The notes beneath the pieces are model-generated. The model did not search any database. It saw only the letters and a program-made list of their open reading frames with translations, and was not told the DNA's origin. 64,000 bases of DNA from Streptomyces sp. LBL (GTDB lineage Bacteria; Actinomycetota; Actinomycetes; Streptomycetales; Streptomycetaceae): the NCBI RefSeq assembly GCF_029893585.1, contig NZ_JARXYX010000001.1:430412-494411 (forward strand). Reading direction: 5' to 3'. The position numbers and the translations under genes are program-made. Below, piece by piece: positions 26,722 through 34,710 of this stretch; position 1 is the first letter of the stretch; every line of letters begins with the position of its first letter.

Positions 26722-28701
26722 TCAGGAGGTGGGCAGCCAGACGCGCATGCTGCCGTCTTGCCGGTTGGCCCAGACGTAGTAGGGGACCGCGGTGAGTTCG
26801 ACGGGCTCACCGGACGGCGGCGCCGTGTCGGGGGCGTTGTCGGTGGACCGGTAGGGCCACCAGCCGTCGGCGGGGATCTGCCGTCGGTGGCCGGCGGCCA
26901 CGACGGTGGTGACGCCGCCGAGCAGGTCCGGCCGGTGCTTCACGCCAAGCGGGTGGGCGGTGTCGATGACGATGTCGTCCAGCCCCCCGCCGGGGTGGTC
27001 CACCTGTTCCAGGCAGTACACCAGCGGACCGCGCTCGATGGCCACGCAGCCGCGTACGGCGTCCACCCTTGGGTCGGCCGCGGTGAGCCGGGGTTCGATG
27101 TCGAGTTCCAGCAGGACCTGGTCGCCCGTCGCCCACGGGCGTTCCAGACGCAGCCAGCCGTCCGTGACGGGGGCGTCCGACTCGTCGTAGGTCCGGGTGT
27201 CGCACCGGACCCGGTACGTGCGGCACCACTGCGGGATGCGCAGCGACAGGGTCCAGGGCCGGTCCGCCGGGCTCTCCTCGACGGTCAGGGTGATCGCGCC
27301 CTGCCAGGGGTAGTCGGTGCGGGCACTTACGGCTACGGGTGTGCCGCTGTCGAGGTCGCCGCTGTAGCGGCCGGTTACGTACTGGTGGACCTGCAGGCCC
27401 TGCGTGTCGGTGGAGGACAGGTAGTGCTCCAGGCCGGCCAGCAGCCGCATGACGTTCGGGGGGCAGCAGGCGCAGCGGAACCAGCGGGTGCGGCGGGCGG
27501 ACTGGTCGCCGCCGGGGTCGGTGTGGCCGTCGCGGACCTGGAGCGGGTTGACGTACAGCCAGCCCTCGCCATCGAGAGAGACGCCGGCCAGGAAACCGTT
27601 GTAGAGGGTGCGCTCGATCAGATCGGAGTAGCGGGCCTCGCCGGTGAGCAGGGCCATCCGCCAGCTCCACTGGATCGAGGCGATGGCGGCGCAGGTCTCG
27701 CAGTAGGCGCGTTCGTTGGGCAGCTCGAACGGGTCGCCGAAGTCCTCCTCGTCGTGGTGGGCGCCGAGCCCGCCGGTCAGGTGGGTCTTGGTGGCGGTCA
27801 TCGCGTGCCACAACCGCTCGGTGGCGGCGCGCAGTCCGGCGTCCCCGGTTTCCGTGGCCAGGTCCGCCGCGGCCGCCAGCAGATACAGCTGGCGTACCGC
27901 GTGCCCTTCGACATTGACCGCCGAGCGCAGCGGCACGCGGTCCTGGCAGTATGCCTCCCCTCCGAGCAGGCCGTGGCCGAAGCGGTCGACGAAGTAACCC
28001 GCCAGATCGAGGTAGCGCTGCTCGCCGGTCTCCCGGTACAGCTCGACCAGGGCGGTCTCGACCTCGGGGTGGCCGTCGACACCGTCGATGGGCTTGCCAC
28101 TGCCCGGCGGCCCGAAGACCGAGTCGATCTGGTCGGCGAAGCGACGTGCGACGTTCAGCAGTTCCTCGCGTCCGGTGGCCCGGTGGTGGGCCACCGCCGC
28201 CTGGATCAGGTGCCCCGCGCAATACAGCTCGTGGCCCCAGCGGAGGTCCTGGTAGCGCTCACCGCCTTTGCGGACCTGGAACCAGGTGTTCAGGTAGCCG
28301 TCGCTCTGCTGCGCAGCCCTGACCAGGGCGATGATCCGGTCCACGTCGGCAGCAAGCTGCTGGGCCTCGGCGCCGGGCTCGGGGCGGGCCTTGCCGGGCG
28401 CCCACTGGGCGAGCTGCCAGGAGGCTGCCTCCAGCCACTTGTAGACATCGGAGTCCACGAACGGGTACGCGCCCTGGAACTCGCCGTCAGCCGTGCCCGC
28501 CACCAGTCGCAGATTGTGCAGATTCCCCGCGGACTCCAGCAGTCCCGGCCCCTGGGGGATGGATGTGTGCGCGTTGACCTCGCGGCGTGTGTGCCAGAAA
28601 CCGGCGAGCACGTCGACGGCGGCGGGTCGCAGCGTCGCGTGGGCACCCGGGCCGAGACGGACCGGACCGGTGACGGGCGGAGTGGAGCGGGTGCGGGGCA
28701 T
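26722..28701 (-). CDS. GH127-family glycoside hydrolase, candidate beta-L-arabinofuranosidase
   Basis: A 659-residue enzyme with the (alpha/alpha)6 barrel of GH127 (DUF1680). Motifs: VLAGFWHTRREVNAHTSIPQ, VYKWLEAASWQLAQ, SDGYLNTWFQ, GHELYCAGHLIQAAVAHHRA, ERAYCETCAAIASIQWSWRM with the acid Glu, and RWFRCACCPPNVMRLLAGLE, where Cys-x-Cys-Cys binds zinc and supplies the nucleophile, as in HypBA1. A beta-sandwich follows (CVAIERGPLVYCLEQVDHPG). There is no signal peptide, so it acts inside the cell on imported arabino-oligosaccharides. The start ATG at 28701 is preceded by a likely LacI operator, and the LacI gene is divergent. No sugar transporter is adjacent, which is unusual. Confidence 0.92.
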   Translation of the reverse strand: MPRTRSTPPVTGPVRLGPGAHATLRPAAVDVLAGFWHTRREVNAHTSIPQGPGLLESAGNLHNLRLVAGTADGEFQGAYPFVDSDVYKWLEAASWQLAQWAPGKARPEPGAEAQQLAADVDRIIALVRAAQQSDGYLNTWFQVRKGGERYQDLRWGHELYCAGHLIQAAVAHHRATGREELLNVARRFADQIDSVFGPPGSGKPIDGVDGHPEVETALVELYRETGEQRYLDLAGYFVDRFGHGLLGGEAYCQDRVPLRSAVNVEGHAVRQLYLLAAAADLATETGDAGLRAATERLWHAMTATKTHLTGGLGAHHDEEDFGDPFELPNERAYCETCAAIASIQWSWRMALLTGEARYSDLIERTLYNGFLAGVSLDGEGWLYVNPLQVRDGHTDPGGDQSARRTRWFRCACCPPNVMRLLAGLEHYLSSTDTQGLQVHQYVTGRYSGDLDSGTPVAVSARTDYPWQGAITLTVEESPADRPWTLSLRIPQWCRTYRVRCDTRTYDESDAPVTDGWLRLERPWATGDQVLLELDIEPRLTAADPRVDAVRGCVAIERGPLVYCLEQVDHPGGGLDDIVIDTAHPLGVKHRPDLLGGVTTVVAAGHRRQIPADGWWPYRSTDNAPDTAPPSGEPVELTAVPYYVWANRQDGSMRVWLPTS

Positions 28702-28805
28702 GGCTCTCCGAAGAGGTCGGTGTCGGCGAGTCGACGGAGTTCTGGTGCGTCGCGCTGTCGCACGGCGACCCGTCGCATCCGGCAGTCGGTGCGCCGACCG
28801 CTGGA

Positions 28806-28836
28806 ATCGCTTGAGCAATCGTTTTCCTAAAGGAAA
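28806..28836. promoter_or_regulatory. Probable LacI operators in the GH127/LacI divergent region
   Basis: ATCGCTTGAGCAAT at 28806-28819 is a near-palindrome with a GCTYRAGC core and central CG-type symmetry usual for LacI/PurR sites. Next to it TTTCCTAAAGGAAA (28823-28836) is a second palindrome (arms TTTCCT/AGGAAA). Both lie upstream of the GH127 gene and 130 bases before the LacI gene, so they could control both. Confidence 0.6.
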
Positions 28837-28965
28837 GGTAGATAGCCCTTACGTATCAGTCAAGGCGCGCTCGCAAAGCGTTGCTGTTCATTGATCAGGG
28901 CTGGTCAGACCAGAGGAAGGCTGCCAGGATGTACCCGCTACCGTTGTCAGGGAAAAGGATTGCTC

Positions 28966-29985
28966 GTGGCCCAGGCTCCACGTACTCCCATCGCAGGCCG
29001 GGCGAAGCTCGCCGATGTCGCCGCGCTGGCCGGCGTCAGTGTGGGGACGGCCTCAAAGGCGCTCAACGGGAGCGGCAGGATGCGCCCCGAGACCCGGCAG
29101 CGGGTCCTGGCCGCAGTGGAGTCGCTCGGCTTCCGGCCCAACCAGCACGCGCAGAGTCTGCACACCGGCCGTAGCTGGACGGTCGGCCTGATGACCACGG
29201 ACGGCATCGGCCGCTTCAGTACCCCCGTGCTGCTGGGTGCGGAGGACGCGCTCGGAGCCGGGAAGATCTCCGTCCTGCTGTGCGACACCCGGGGCGACGC
29301 CATCCGGGAACAGCACCACCTGACCAACCTCATGGACCGTCGGGTGGACGGCATCATCATCACCGGCCGCCGCACCGACGCCCGCCCTCCCTTGAAGGGT
29401 GCGGAGCCGATTCCTACGGTTTACGCACTCTCCCCGTCCACGAACGAGGCCGACATTTCCGTGGTCTCCGACGATCGGAGCGGAGCCCAACTGACCGTCG
29501 AGCATTTGATCGCGACCGGTCGTACCCGGATCGCGCACGTCACCGGCCCGGCACACCACGCGGCCGCCAGTGTCCGCGCCAGCCACACGGTCGAGTTCCT
29601 GGAGCGCTCCTCGCTGAAACTGGCGACCGGGCGCGTCCACTTCGGCGAATGGAGCGAAGCATGGGGACGCCGTGCCGCCGACGCGGTCCTGCGTACGGCT
29701 CCGGACACCGACGCCTTCTTCTGCGGCAACGACCAGATCGCGCGCGGCGTCGCGGACACCCTGCGCGAGCGCGGTGTGGACGTCCCCGGCCAGGTCGCGA
29801 TCGTCGGCTACGACAACTGGGACACCATGGTCCTGGCCTGCCGCCCGCCCCTCACCACGATCGACATGGACCTCGGCGAGATCGGCCGGACGGCCGCCCT
29901 GCGACTGCTGGATGCCATCAACTCAGAGCCCGAGCCGGGCGTGCACACCGTCCCGTGCCGCCTGGTGGTCCGCGAATCCACCTGA
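28966..29985 (+). CDS. LacI-family transcriptional repressor
   Basis: A 339-residue protein from a GTG at 28966 (AAAGGA nine bases upstream); longer in-frame starts lack a ribosome site. The HTH and hinge helix are KLADVAALAGVSVGTASKAL, NGSGRMRPETRQRVLAAVES and LGFRPNQHAQSLHTGRS. The sugar-binding domain has GIGRFSTPVLLGAEDALGAG, DRRVDGIIITGRR, DISVVSDDRSGAQLTVEHLI, TDAFFCGNDQIARGVADTLR and VAIVGYDNWDTMVLACRPPL. It most likely represses the divergent GH127 gene and is released by an arabinose-containing ligand (inference). Length and domain order are normal. Confidence 0.93.
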   Translation: MAQAPRTPIAGRAKLADVAALAGVSVGTASKALNGSGRMRPETRQRVLAAVESLGFRPNQHAQSLHTGRSWTVGLMTTDGIGRFSTPVLLGAEDALGAGKISVLLCDTRGDAIREQHHLTNLMDRRVDGIIITGRRTDARPPLKGAEPIPTVYALSPSTNEADISVVSDDRSGAQLTVEHLIATGRTRIAHVTGPAHHAAASVRASHTVEFLERSSLKLATGRVHFGEWSEAWGRRAADAVLRTAPDTDAFFCGNDQIARGVADTLRERGVDVPGQVAIVGYDNWDTMVLACRPPLTTIDMDLGEIGRTAALRLLDAINSEPEPGVHTVPCRLVVREST

Positions 29986-30253
29986 GAGCCGCCGCTTGGC
30001 TCGGGCGGCCGCGAGAGCGGTGTCAGTCACCTCGCCCACCAGTTCACTACAGTAATTAACCTCAATACCAGTGTGCCCCTGTCCGCCCTTACTGAGGGCT
30101 GAGACAGTGGAACACTGCCAAGTGCGATGAACGCGCTGGAATTTCCTTTAGGGCGTCTTACCGGCTACCAGGAGTAAACCCCCGGAACGCATGGAATCCG
30201 TAAACCAGGGTCAAGGGCGCAACTGGCGGAACAGCGACGGCAGGATTGGCGAC

Positions 30254-30442
30254 TCAGCAGCTGGGGCCGTCGAAGCTGCACGGCGGTGCTGGAGTGTATT
30301 GGTATTGCCCTCCGAGAGAAGAGTGCGCTGCAACGGTGGTCGGGTTACCGGTCGACGGTGTGACGACGGTCGGGGTAATCGCCATGAGAGCGCTGGCAGC
30401 AGCGACTGTGACCAGCGCGATACATGTACGGCGTATATGCAT
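30254..30442 (-). CDS. Small secreted peptide of unknown function
   Basis: A 62-residue peptide. GGAGG lies five bases before the ATG at 30442, a very good ribosome site. The N-terminus MHIRRTCIALVTVAAASALM is a signal peptide with a short basic start and hydrophobic core; the rest, about 35 residues, is Thr/Pro/Ser/Gly-rich (TPTVVTPSTGNPTTVAAHSS, LGGQYQYTPAPPCSFDGPSC) and ends in a Cys-x7-Cys-like pair that could form a disulfide. I do not recognise a family. It lies in an A/T-richer stretch between LacI and an amber-interrupted gene, with no obvious partner. A chance frame is possible, but the ribosome site and the signal sequence argue for a real gene. Confidence 0.5.
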   Translation of the reverse strand: MHIRRTCIALVTVAAASALMAITPTVVTPSTGNPTTVAAHSSLGGQYQYTPAPPCSFDGPSC

Positions 30443-30806
30443 AAGTTCCTCCATTGATACGGGACGTTAACTTCCTGGCCAGCATATTTAATTCAGAGAG
30501 CAGGAGGCTATAGCGGTACACGCTCTTAGCTCGTTGTTTAACCTTTCGTCCTGAGGGATGGTGGGCAGGCTCTTGTATGGCCGCGCGCTTGCAGAAAGAA
30601 TCGATATGGTCGACCTGTGAGAGCTACTGGTAAGTTCGCTGTCGAAAAATATCTTCCCGGGGGCTGGTTGGGATCCCCCGGTGCCGGGAGAATGGCGGTT
30701 GACGCTGACGGTGCACATCGGTTTCGGCTATCAGCTCAGCTGAATGTGCCGACCAGGGGCCGTGTCCGATCGCAACCGTCCCCATGATCGATGGAGATGT
30801 GGCTTC
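30443..30806. other. Lower-GC gene-free stretch
   Basis: This stretch is clearly richer in A and T than its surroundings (for example ATATTTAATTCAGAGAG near 30484) and has no reading frame with family resemblance. It probably holds the promoter of the small secreted peptide gene, which reads leftwards from 30442, and may mark a border of inserted DNA. Confidence 0.4.
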
Positions 30807-31127
30807 TCACGCCAGCGCCTCGTGGTTCACCCAGGCCGTCTTGTACGGGTAGCGGGTACGCCACGTGTCGAACACTTTGGTGATTCCCGACGAGGCGAAC
30901 AGGGCCCCCAGTGCATCCAGGTCGGCGACACCGAGCTGGATGACGGCGGTGGCGATGAACGCCGGGATCGACTATTCCTCTCCAGGGACTCGAATGTGGC
31001 GCTGTGCGGCGAACGACAGGAGCGAGCCGGTGTCATTCGCGGCTTTTTCGATATCCGCCAGGTACTGATCCAGGTCGGCGTCGGGAACCGGTTCGGTGAA
31101 CTGAACAAGCAGTGTGTGGTTGATCAT
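30807..31127 (-). pseudogene. Small Dabb-like or enzyme-associated protein interrupted by an in-frame amber codon
   Basis: A 106-codon frame reads MINHTLLVQFTEPVPDADLD, QYLADIEKAANDTGSLLSFA and RHIRVPGEE, then a TAG (30972-30974), then in the same frame IPAFIATAVIQLGVADLDAL, FASSGITKVFDTWRTRYPYK and WVNHEALA to TGA at 30807. Codon bias and the amphipathic pattern continue across the stop, so the amber codon is a point change in what was a normal coding codon (TAC or TAT would be one base away). The fold looks like a small alpha/beta barrel-type protein, but I cannot name it. It is probably inactive unless the stop is suppressed. Confidence 0.65.
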
Positions 31128-31224
31128 GACGTCCATCTGACCACCCTGCCGCCGACCACGTCCAAGACACATCCCGCCTCATTCGATAACCTACTGGAAT
31201 GGATCTGCTCGCTGCAGATCTGGG

Positions 31225-31570
31225 AGAACTCCGACGACGACGTGGTGATCACCCTCCCGACCATCGGCCCCGAGGACGCCAAGGTCACCCTGTGCAAGGC
31301 GCTTCCAGGGCTGCCGGTTCCGCCTCCGTTGACGAACCGCAGGGGCCCATGGGCGCCGACAAGACCATCCACGTCGAGGACGACGACCTGCACGGCATCG
31401 GCGCCATCGGCACATCCCTGATGCCGGCCAAGGCGATCGAGAAGGCCAGCTACAGCCTGGTGATCTCCGGCATGGCGTCCACACGACGGCGCCAAGGGCG
31501 TCGTACCGGCACTGCCGACCGAGCGCCTGGGCGTGCCGCAGGTCCCTGCTCCCCCGAGGAGCATCAGCTT
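31225..31570 (+). pseudogene. Internal fragment of electron transfer flavoprotein beta subunit with a 40-base insert
   Basis: VVITLPTIGPEDAKVTLCKA starts a clear EtfB segment; after an unrelated stretch of about 14 codons the segment resumes in another frame as PMGADKTIHVEDDDLHGIGA, GTSLMPAKAIEKASYSLVIS and GMAS, and further on, shifted again, DGAKGVVPALPTERLGVPQV. In normal EtfB, KAL and MGADK are neighbours. The inserted bases 31303-31345 are nearly identical to 54461-54502 inside the PLP-enzyme gene. N- and C-terminal parts of EtfB are absent; a separate N-terminal stub is at 24832. Confidence 0.75.
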
Positions 31571-31651
31571 ACCGATGGGCAAAGCACACCGATGGGCTGT
31601 TCTGCCGCTGAGGCTGTCCCTGGCGGCGTGCTTGCCCGCCAGGCGCGGGTG

Positions 31652-32917
31652 TCAGGTCAGGAACGTGAAGAGCGGGCTGTCCGGAGGGACCCGCTCGATC
31701 CGGTGCGGGACCTTTTCCATGCGGTCCAGCAGCGGCTCGAGGCCGTCAGGCGCACCGAGTTCGATGCCCACCAGCGCGGGGCCCGTCTCACGGTTGTTCC
31801 GCTTCACGTACTCGAAGAGTGTGATGTCGTCGTCCGGCCCCAGCACGACGTCGAGGAACCACCGCAATGCGCCCGGTTCTTGCGGGAACTCGACGAGGAA
31901 GTAGTGCTTGCGTTCTTCGAAGAGCAGCGCGCGTTCGACGATCTCGGCGTACCTGCTCACGTCGTTGTTGCCACCCGAGACGACGCACACGACCGTCGCG
32001 CCGGGCTCCAGGTCCAGACCGCGGTCGAGCGCGGCGGACGCCAGGGCACCCGCCGGTTCGCTGATGATGCCGTCGGACTGGTAGAGGTCGAGCATCTCCA
32101 CACAGACCCGGCCTTCCGGCACGGCGAGCATGCGAGGCGGCTGCCGGGCGACAACCGTGTAGGTGTGGCGGCCGACCGTCCGTACGGCTGCGCCATCGAC
32201 GAAAGGATCGACTTCCGACAACGTCACGGGACCTCCGGCGGCCAGCGCCGCTGCCATACCCGCCGCGCCCTGGGGCTCGGCCCCGAACACCTGGACGCTC
32301 GGGTGCGTCTCACGGAGCCAGGTGATGGCGCCCGCGAGCAGACCTCCACCGCCCACGGGGACGATCACCGCATCCGGAGCGCGGCCGAGCTGCTCGACGG
32401 CTTCCCTCACCACGGTGCCCTGTCCCGCGATGGTGCGCGGGTCGTCGAAGGCGGGTACGAGCGTCGCTCCGGAAGTACGGGCGTATTCGATCGCCGCAGC
32501 GGCGGCGTCGTCATAGGTGTCACCCTCGACGACCATGTGGACGTGCTCGCCGCCGAGTGTCCTCACCCGGTCCCGCTTCTGCCGGGGGGTCGTCCTCGGC
32601 AGGTACACCCGGGCGGGCACCCCGAGGAAGGCACAGGCCAGTGCGACACCCTGGCCGTGGTTGCCGGCGCTCGCGCAGACCACACCTCGCCGGCGTTCCT
32701 CCGCGGACAGCTGCGCGATGAGGTTGTAGGCGCCCCGTGCCTTGTAGGACCGTACGGCCTGCTGGTCCTCACGCTTGAGCCACACGTCGAATCCGTACCG
32801 CGCGGACAGCCGCTCACTGCGGTGCAGGGGACTCGGCCGGATCACCTCCGCACACCGTCGGGCGGCCGCCACCACATCCGATGCGCCTACGCTGCCGGTC
32901 CCGCTGTCCTCAGTCAC
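31652..32917 (-). CDS. ilvA: Threonine/serine ammonia-lyase (IlvA type) with ACT-like tail
   Basis: A 421-residue fold-type II PLP enzyme. GTG at 32917 has AGGAG six bases upstream. PLP Lys is in WLKREDQQAVRSYKARGAYN; further motifs are VVCASAGNHGQGVALACAFL, QGTVVREAVEQLGRAPDAVI, VPVGGGGLLAGAITWLRETH and VVCVVSGGNNDVSRYAEIVE. Residues 345-421 form a single ACT-like domain (KHYFLVEFPQEPGALRWFLD), as in the short biosynthetic IlvA of actinobacteria. The reaction is threonine to 2-oxobutanoate and ammonia. Being an accessory copy next to an IclR regulator and a hydroxy-acid operon, it may serve catabolism of a hydroxy amino acid rather than isoleucine synthesis (inference). Confidence 0.9.
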   Translation of the reverse strand: MTEDSGTGSVGASDVVAAARRCAEVIRPSPLHRSERLSARYGFDVWLKREDQQAVRSYKARGAYNLIAQLSAEERRRGVVCASAGNHGQGVALACAFLGVPARVYLPRTTPRQKRDRVRTLGGEHVHMVVEGDTYDDAAAAAIEYARTSGATLVPAFDDPRTIAGQGTVVREAVEQLGRAPDAVIVPVGGGGLLAGAITWLRETHPSVQVFGAEPQGAAGMAAALAAGGPVTLSEVDPFVDGAAVRTVGRHTYTVVARQPPRMLAVPEGRVCVEMLDLYQSDGIISEPAGALASAALDRGLDLEPGATVVCVVSGGNNDVSRYAEIVERALLFEERKHYFLVEFPQEPGALRWFLDVVLGPDDDITLFEYVKRNNRETGPALVGIELGAPDGLEPLLDRMEKVPHRIERVPPDSPLFTFLT

Positions 32918-32945
32918 CTGTTTCTCCTGTCGTATCGTTGTGCGC

Positions 32946-33746
32946 ATGGCAGCCCGAGGAAAGTCCGCCGCGGTGGCGAACGAAGGGTCGAAGCAGGCGC
33001 CGCTGCTCGTCCTGGGAAAGATCTCCGAGATTCTCAACGCTTTCACACTGGCCCGGCCTTCGATGACCTTGCGCGAGATCCAGCAGCAGACCGGACTGCC
33101 TGCCTCGACCGTGCAACGCCTGGTGACGAACCTGGTCGCGCACGGGTTTCTCGACCGTTCCGAGGACATGTTCCGGATCGGGGTGAAGATGGCCTACTGG
33201 GCGGCTGCTGCGGCCAAGGACCTCGACATCCTCCAGGTGGTCAACCCCGCCCTGAAGGACCTCCGCGACCGGACCGGGGAGACCGCGTGCTTCTTCCGCT
33301 CCGAAGGCACCCAGCGGGTGTGCATCGCGGTCGCCGAGACCCGGCATTCCCTTCGCCGGGAGATGTCGGTGGGGAAGATCGCCCCCATCGCCGTCGGGTC
33401 GTCGGGGCGTGTGCTGCTGGCCTGGGATCCGGATCTCGAGGAGCGCGTACTCCAGGAAGAGCTTTTGCCGCTGACCGAGAGCACCGTGACCGACAGGGAC
33501 GAACTGCGCACGCTGATCAAGCAGACGCGTTCCGAGGGATATGCCATCACGGTCGGTGAACGCATCGACGGTGCGTCGGGCCTCGCGGCCCCGGTGTTCG
33601 ATTCGGCTGGGGACCTGGTCGGGGCACTCATGGTCCACGGGCCGACGCTGCGCATGCCCTATGAGCGGTGCGTCGAATGGGTCGATCTGGTGGTGGAGCA
33701 TGCCGAACAGATCACCCGCGCGCTCGGCGGCCGGTACCCGGCCTGA
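32946..33746 (+). CDS. IclR-family transcriptional regulator
   Basis: A 266-residue regulator. The winged HTH is LLVLGKISEILNAFTLARPS, MTLREIQQQTGLPASTVQRL and VTNLVAHGFLDRSEDMFRIG; the effector domain contains PALKDLRDRTGETACFFRSE, REMSVGKIAPIAVGSSGRVL, GYAITVGERIDGASGLAAPV and the C-terminal PYERCVEWVDLVVEHAEQIT. Only 28 bases separate its ATG from the divergent IlvA start, so both promoters must overlap the other gene; no ribosome site is visible, and a leaderless message or an upstream start is possible. Its 3' end overlaps the glycerate kinase gene by 35 bases, tail to tail. Likely target: IlvA and/or the GntP operon. Confidence 0.92.
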   Translation: MAARGKSAAVANEGSKQAPLLVLGKISEILNAFTLARPSMTLREIQQQTGLPASTVQRLVTNLVAHGFLDRSEDMFRIGVKMAYWAAAAAKDLDILQVVNPALKDLRDRTGETACFFRSEGTQRVCIAVAETRHSLRREMSVGKIAPIAVGSSGRVLLAWDPDLEERVLQEELLPLTESTVTDRDELRTLIKQTRSEGYAITVGERIDGASGLAAPVFDSAGDLVGALMVHGPTLRMPYERCVEWVDLVVEHAEQITRALGGRYPA

Positions 33747-34710
33747 GCCGGAGCCGCTGTCCGATGGCCCGGCCTGCCGCTTGCATGGCTGCCTCGTCGC
33801 TCGCCACCAAGATGTCCATGAACTCCTCGCGCCAAGGCCCGAGATCCGGGCCGAGGGATCCCGCCACGGCGAAGCGCGCGGTACCGGACGAGCGGGCCAG
33901 CACGGCCGACACGATCTTCCCCTGACTGCTCTGCGCGTCGAGCCGCCCCTCCCCGACGACGACAGCTTCCGCGTCGGCGAGGTGGTCGTCGAAGGACAGC
34001 GCGTCCAGGACGTAGTCCGCGCCTGATACGAGATCGGCGCCGAACTGTGCCCACATCGCCCCGGCGAAGCCTCCGGCAGCCCCGGTCCGTGGCACGTACG
34101 TCGGGTCGCGCCGCAGCAGCCTCGCCTGATGATGCAGGCGCAGTGTCAGGATGGCGACCTGCCCCGCATCCGCGCCCTTCTGCGGACCGAACACCCGTGC
34201 CGCTTCGGTGTACGGGGTGGTGACGTCGGTCAGGACCGTCACCGGGGTGCCGTGCAGGCCACCGCGTTCGTCGATCGCCCGCAAGGCCCCGAACCCGCCG
34301 TCGCTGGTGGCGGATCCGCCGGCCGCCACGACGATCTCGGTGACGCCTTGAGAGGCGGCGTCGGCCATCAGCATCCCGACGCCGTACGTGTCGGCGGCCA
34401 CCGGATCCCGCGAGCCTTCGTGGGGGGCGTTGATCCCGCACACCTGGGCGAGTTCGATGTAGGCGGCGCCGGAGGGCGCGAGCGCGATCATTCCCTCGCA
34501 TTGCGCCCCCCAGGGGTTGCGGGCCGGTGCGGCACGGTGACGCAGTCCGAGGGGTTCGGCGAGGACGGCGAGGGTCCCCTCGCCGCCGTCGGCCACGGGT
34601 ACGAGCACGGGGACGGCCGGGGTTTGGGCCAGCCCCCGGCCGATCGCCGTGGCCACCTGCGGTGCGGTGTACGTGCCCTTGAAGCTGTCGGGAGCCACGA
34701 CGACCTTCAT
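33712..34710 (-). CDS. Glycerate kinase
   Basis: A 332-residue kinase of the GlxK/GarK family (glycerate kinase type 1). Motifs: MKVVVAPDSFKGTYTAPQVA at the start, VLVPVADGGEGTLAVLAEPL, AAYIELAQVCGINAPHEGSR, IVVAAGGSATSDGGFGALRA, ARVFGPQKGADAGQVAILTL, GAAGGFAGAMWAQFGADLVS and EAVVVGEGRLDAQSSQGKIV, all standard. It phosphorylates D-glycerate to 2-phosphoglycerate in the cytoplasm and so hands carbon to glycolysis. The ATG at 34710 overlaps the stop of the dehydrogenase gene by four bases. It is the last gene of the five-gene operon that starts with the GntP permease. Confidence 0.93.
   Translation of the reverse strand: MKVVVAPDSFKGTYTAPQVATAIGRGLAQTPAVPVLVPVADGGEGTLAVLAEPLGLRHRAAPARNPWGAQCEGMIALAPSGAAYIELAQVCGINAPHEGSRDPVAADTYGVGMLMADAASQGVTEIVVAAGGSATSDGGFGALRAIDERGGLHGTPVTVLTDVTTPYTEAARVFGPQKGADAGQVAILTLRLHHQARLLRRDPTYVPRTGAAGGFAGAMWAQFGADLVSGADYVLDALSFDDHLADAEAVVVGEGRLDAQSSQGKIVSAVLARSSGTARFAVAGSLGPDLGPWREEFMDILVASDEAAMQAAGRAIGQRLRLRPGTGRRARG

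Noticed and set aside
26551..28830. A plus-strand open frame of 759 codons opposite the GH127 gene
   Set aside because: The minus strand carries a complete GH127 enzyme with all its motifs; the plus-strand translation is Gly/Val/Ala-rich and matches no family, as expected for a shadow in high-GC DNA.
30488..30718. A 76-codon minus-strand frame in the low-GC stretch
   Set aside because: It has no ribosome site, no signal peptide and no family resemblance; composition alone does not support a gene.
30972..30974. TAG as a pyrrolysine codon
   Set aside because: Pyrrolysine genes are not expected in Streptomyces, the protein is no methylamine methyltransferase, and a point mutation is the simpler explanation.
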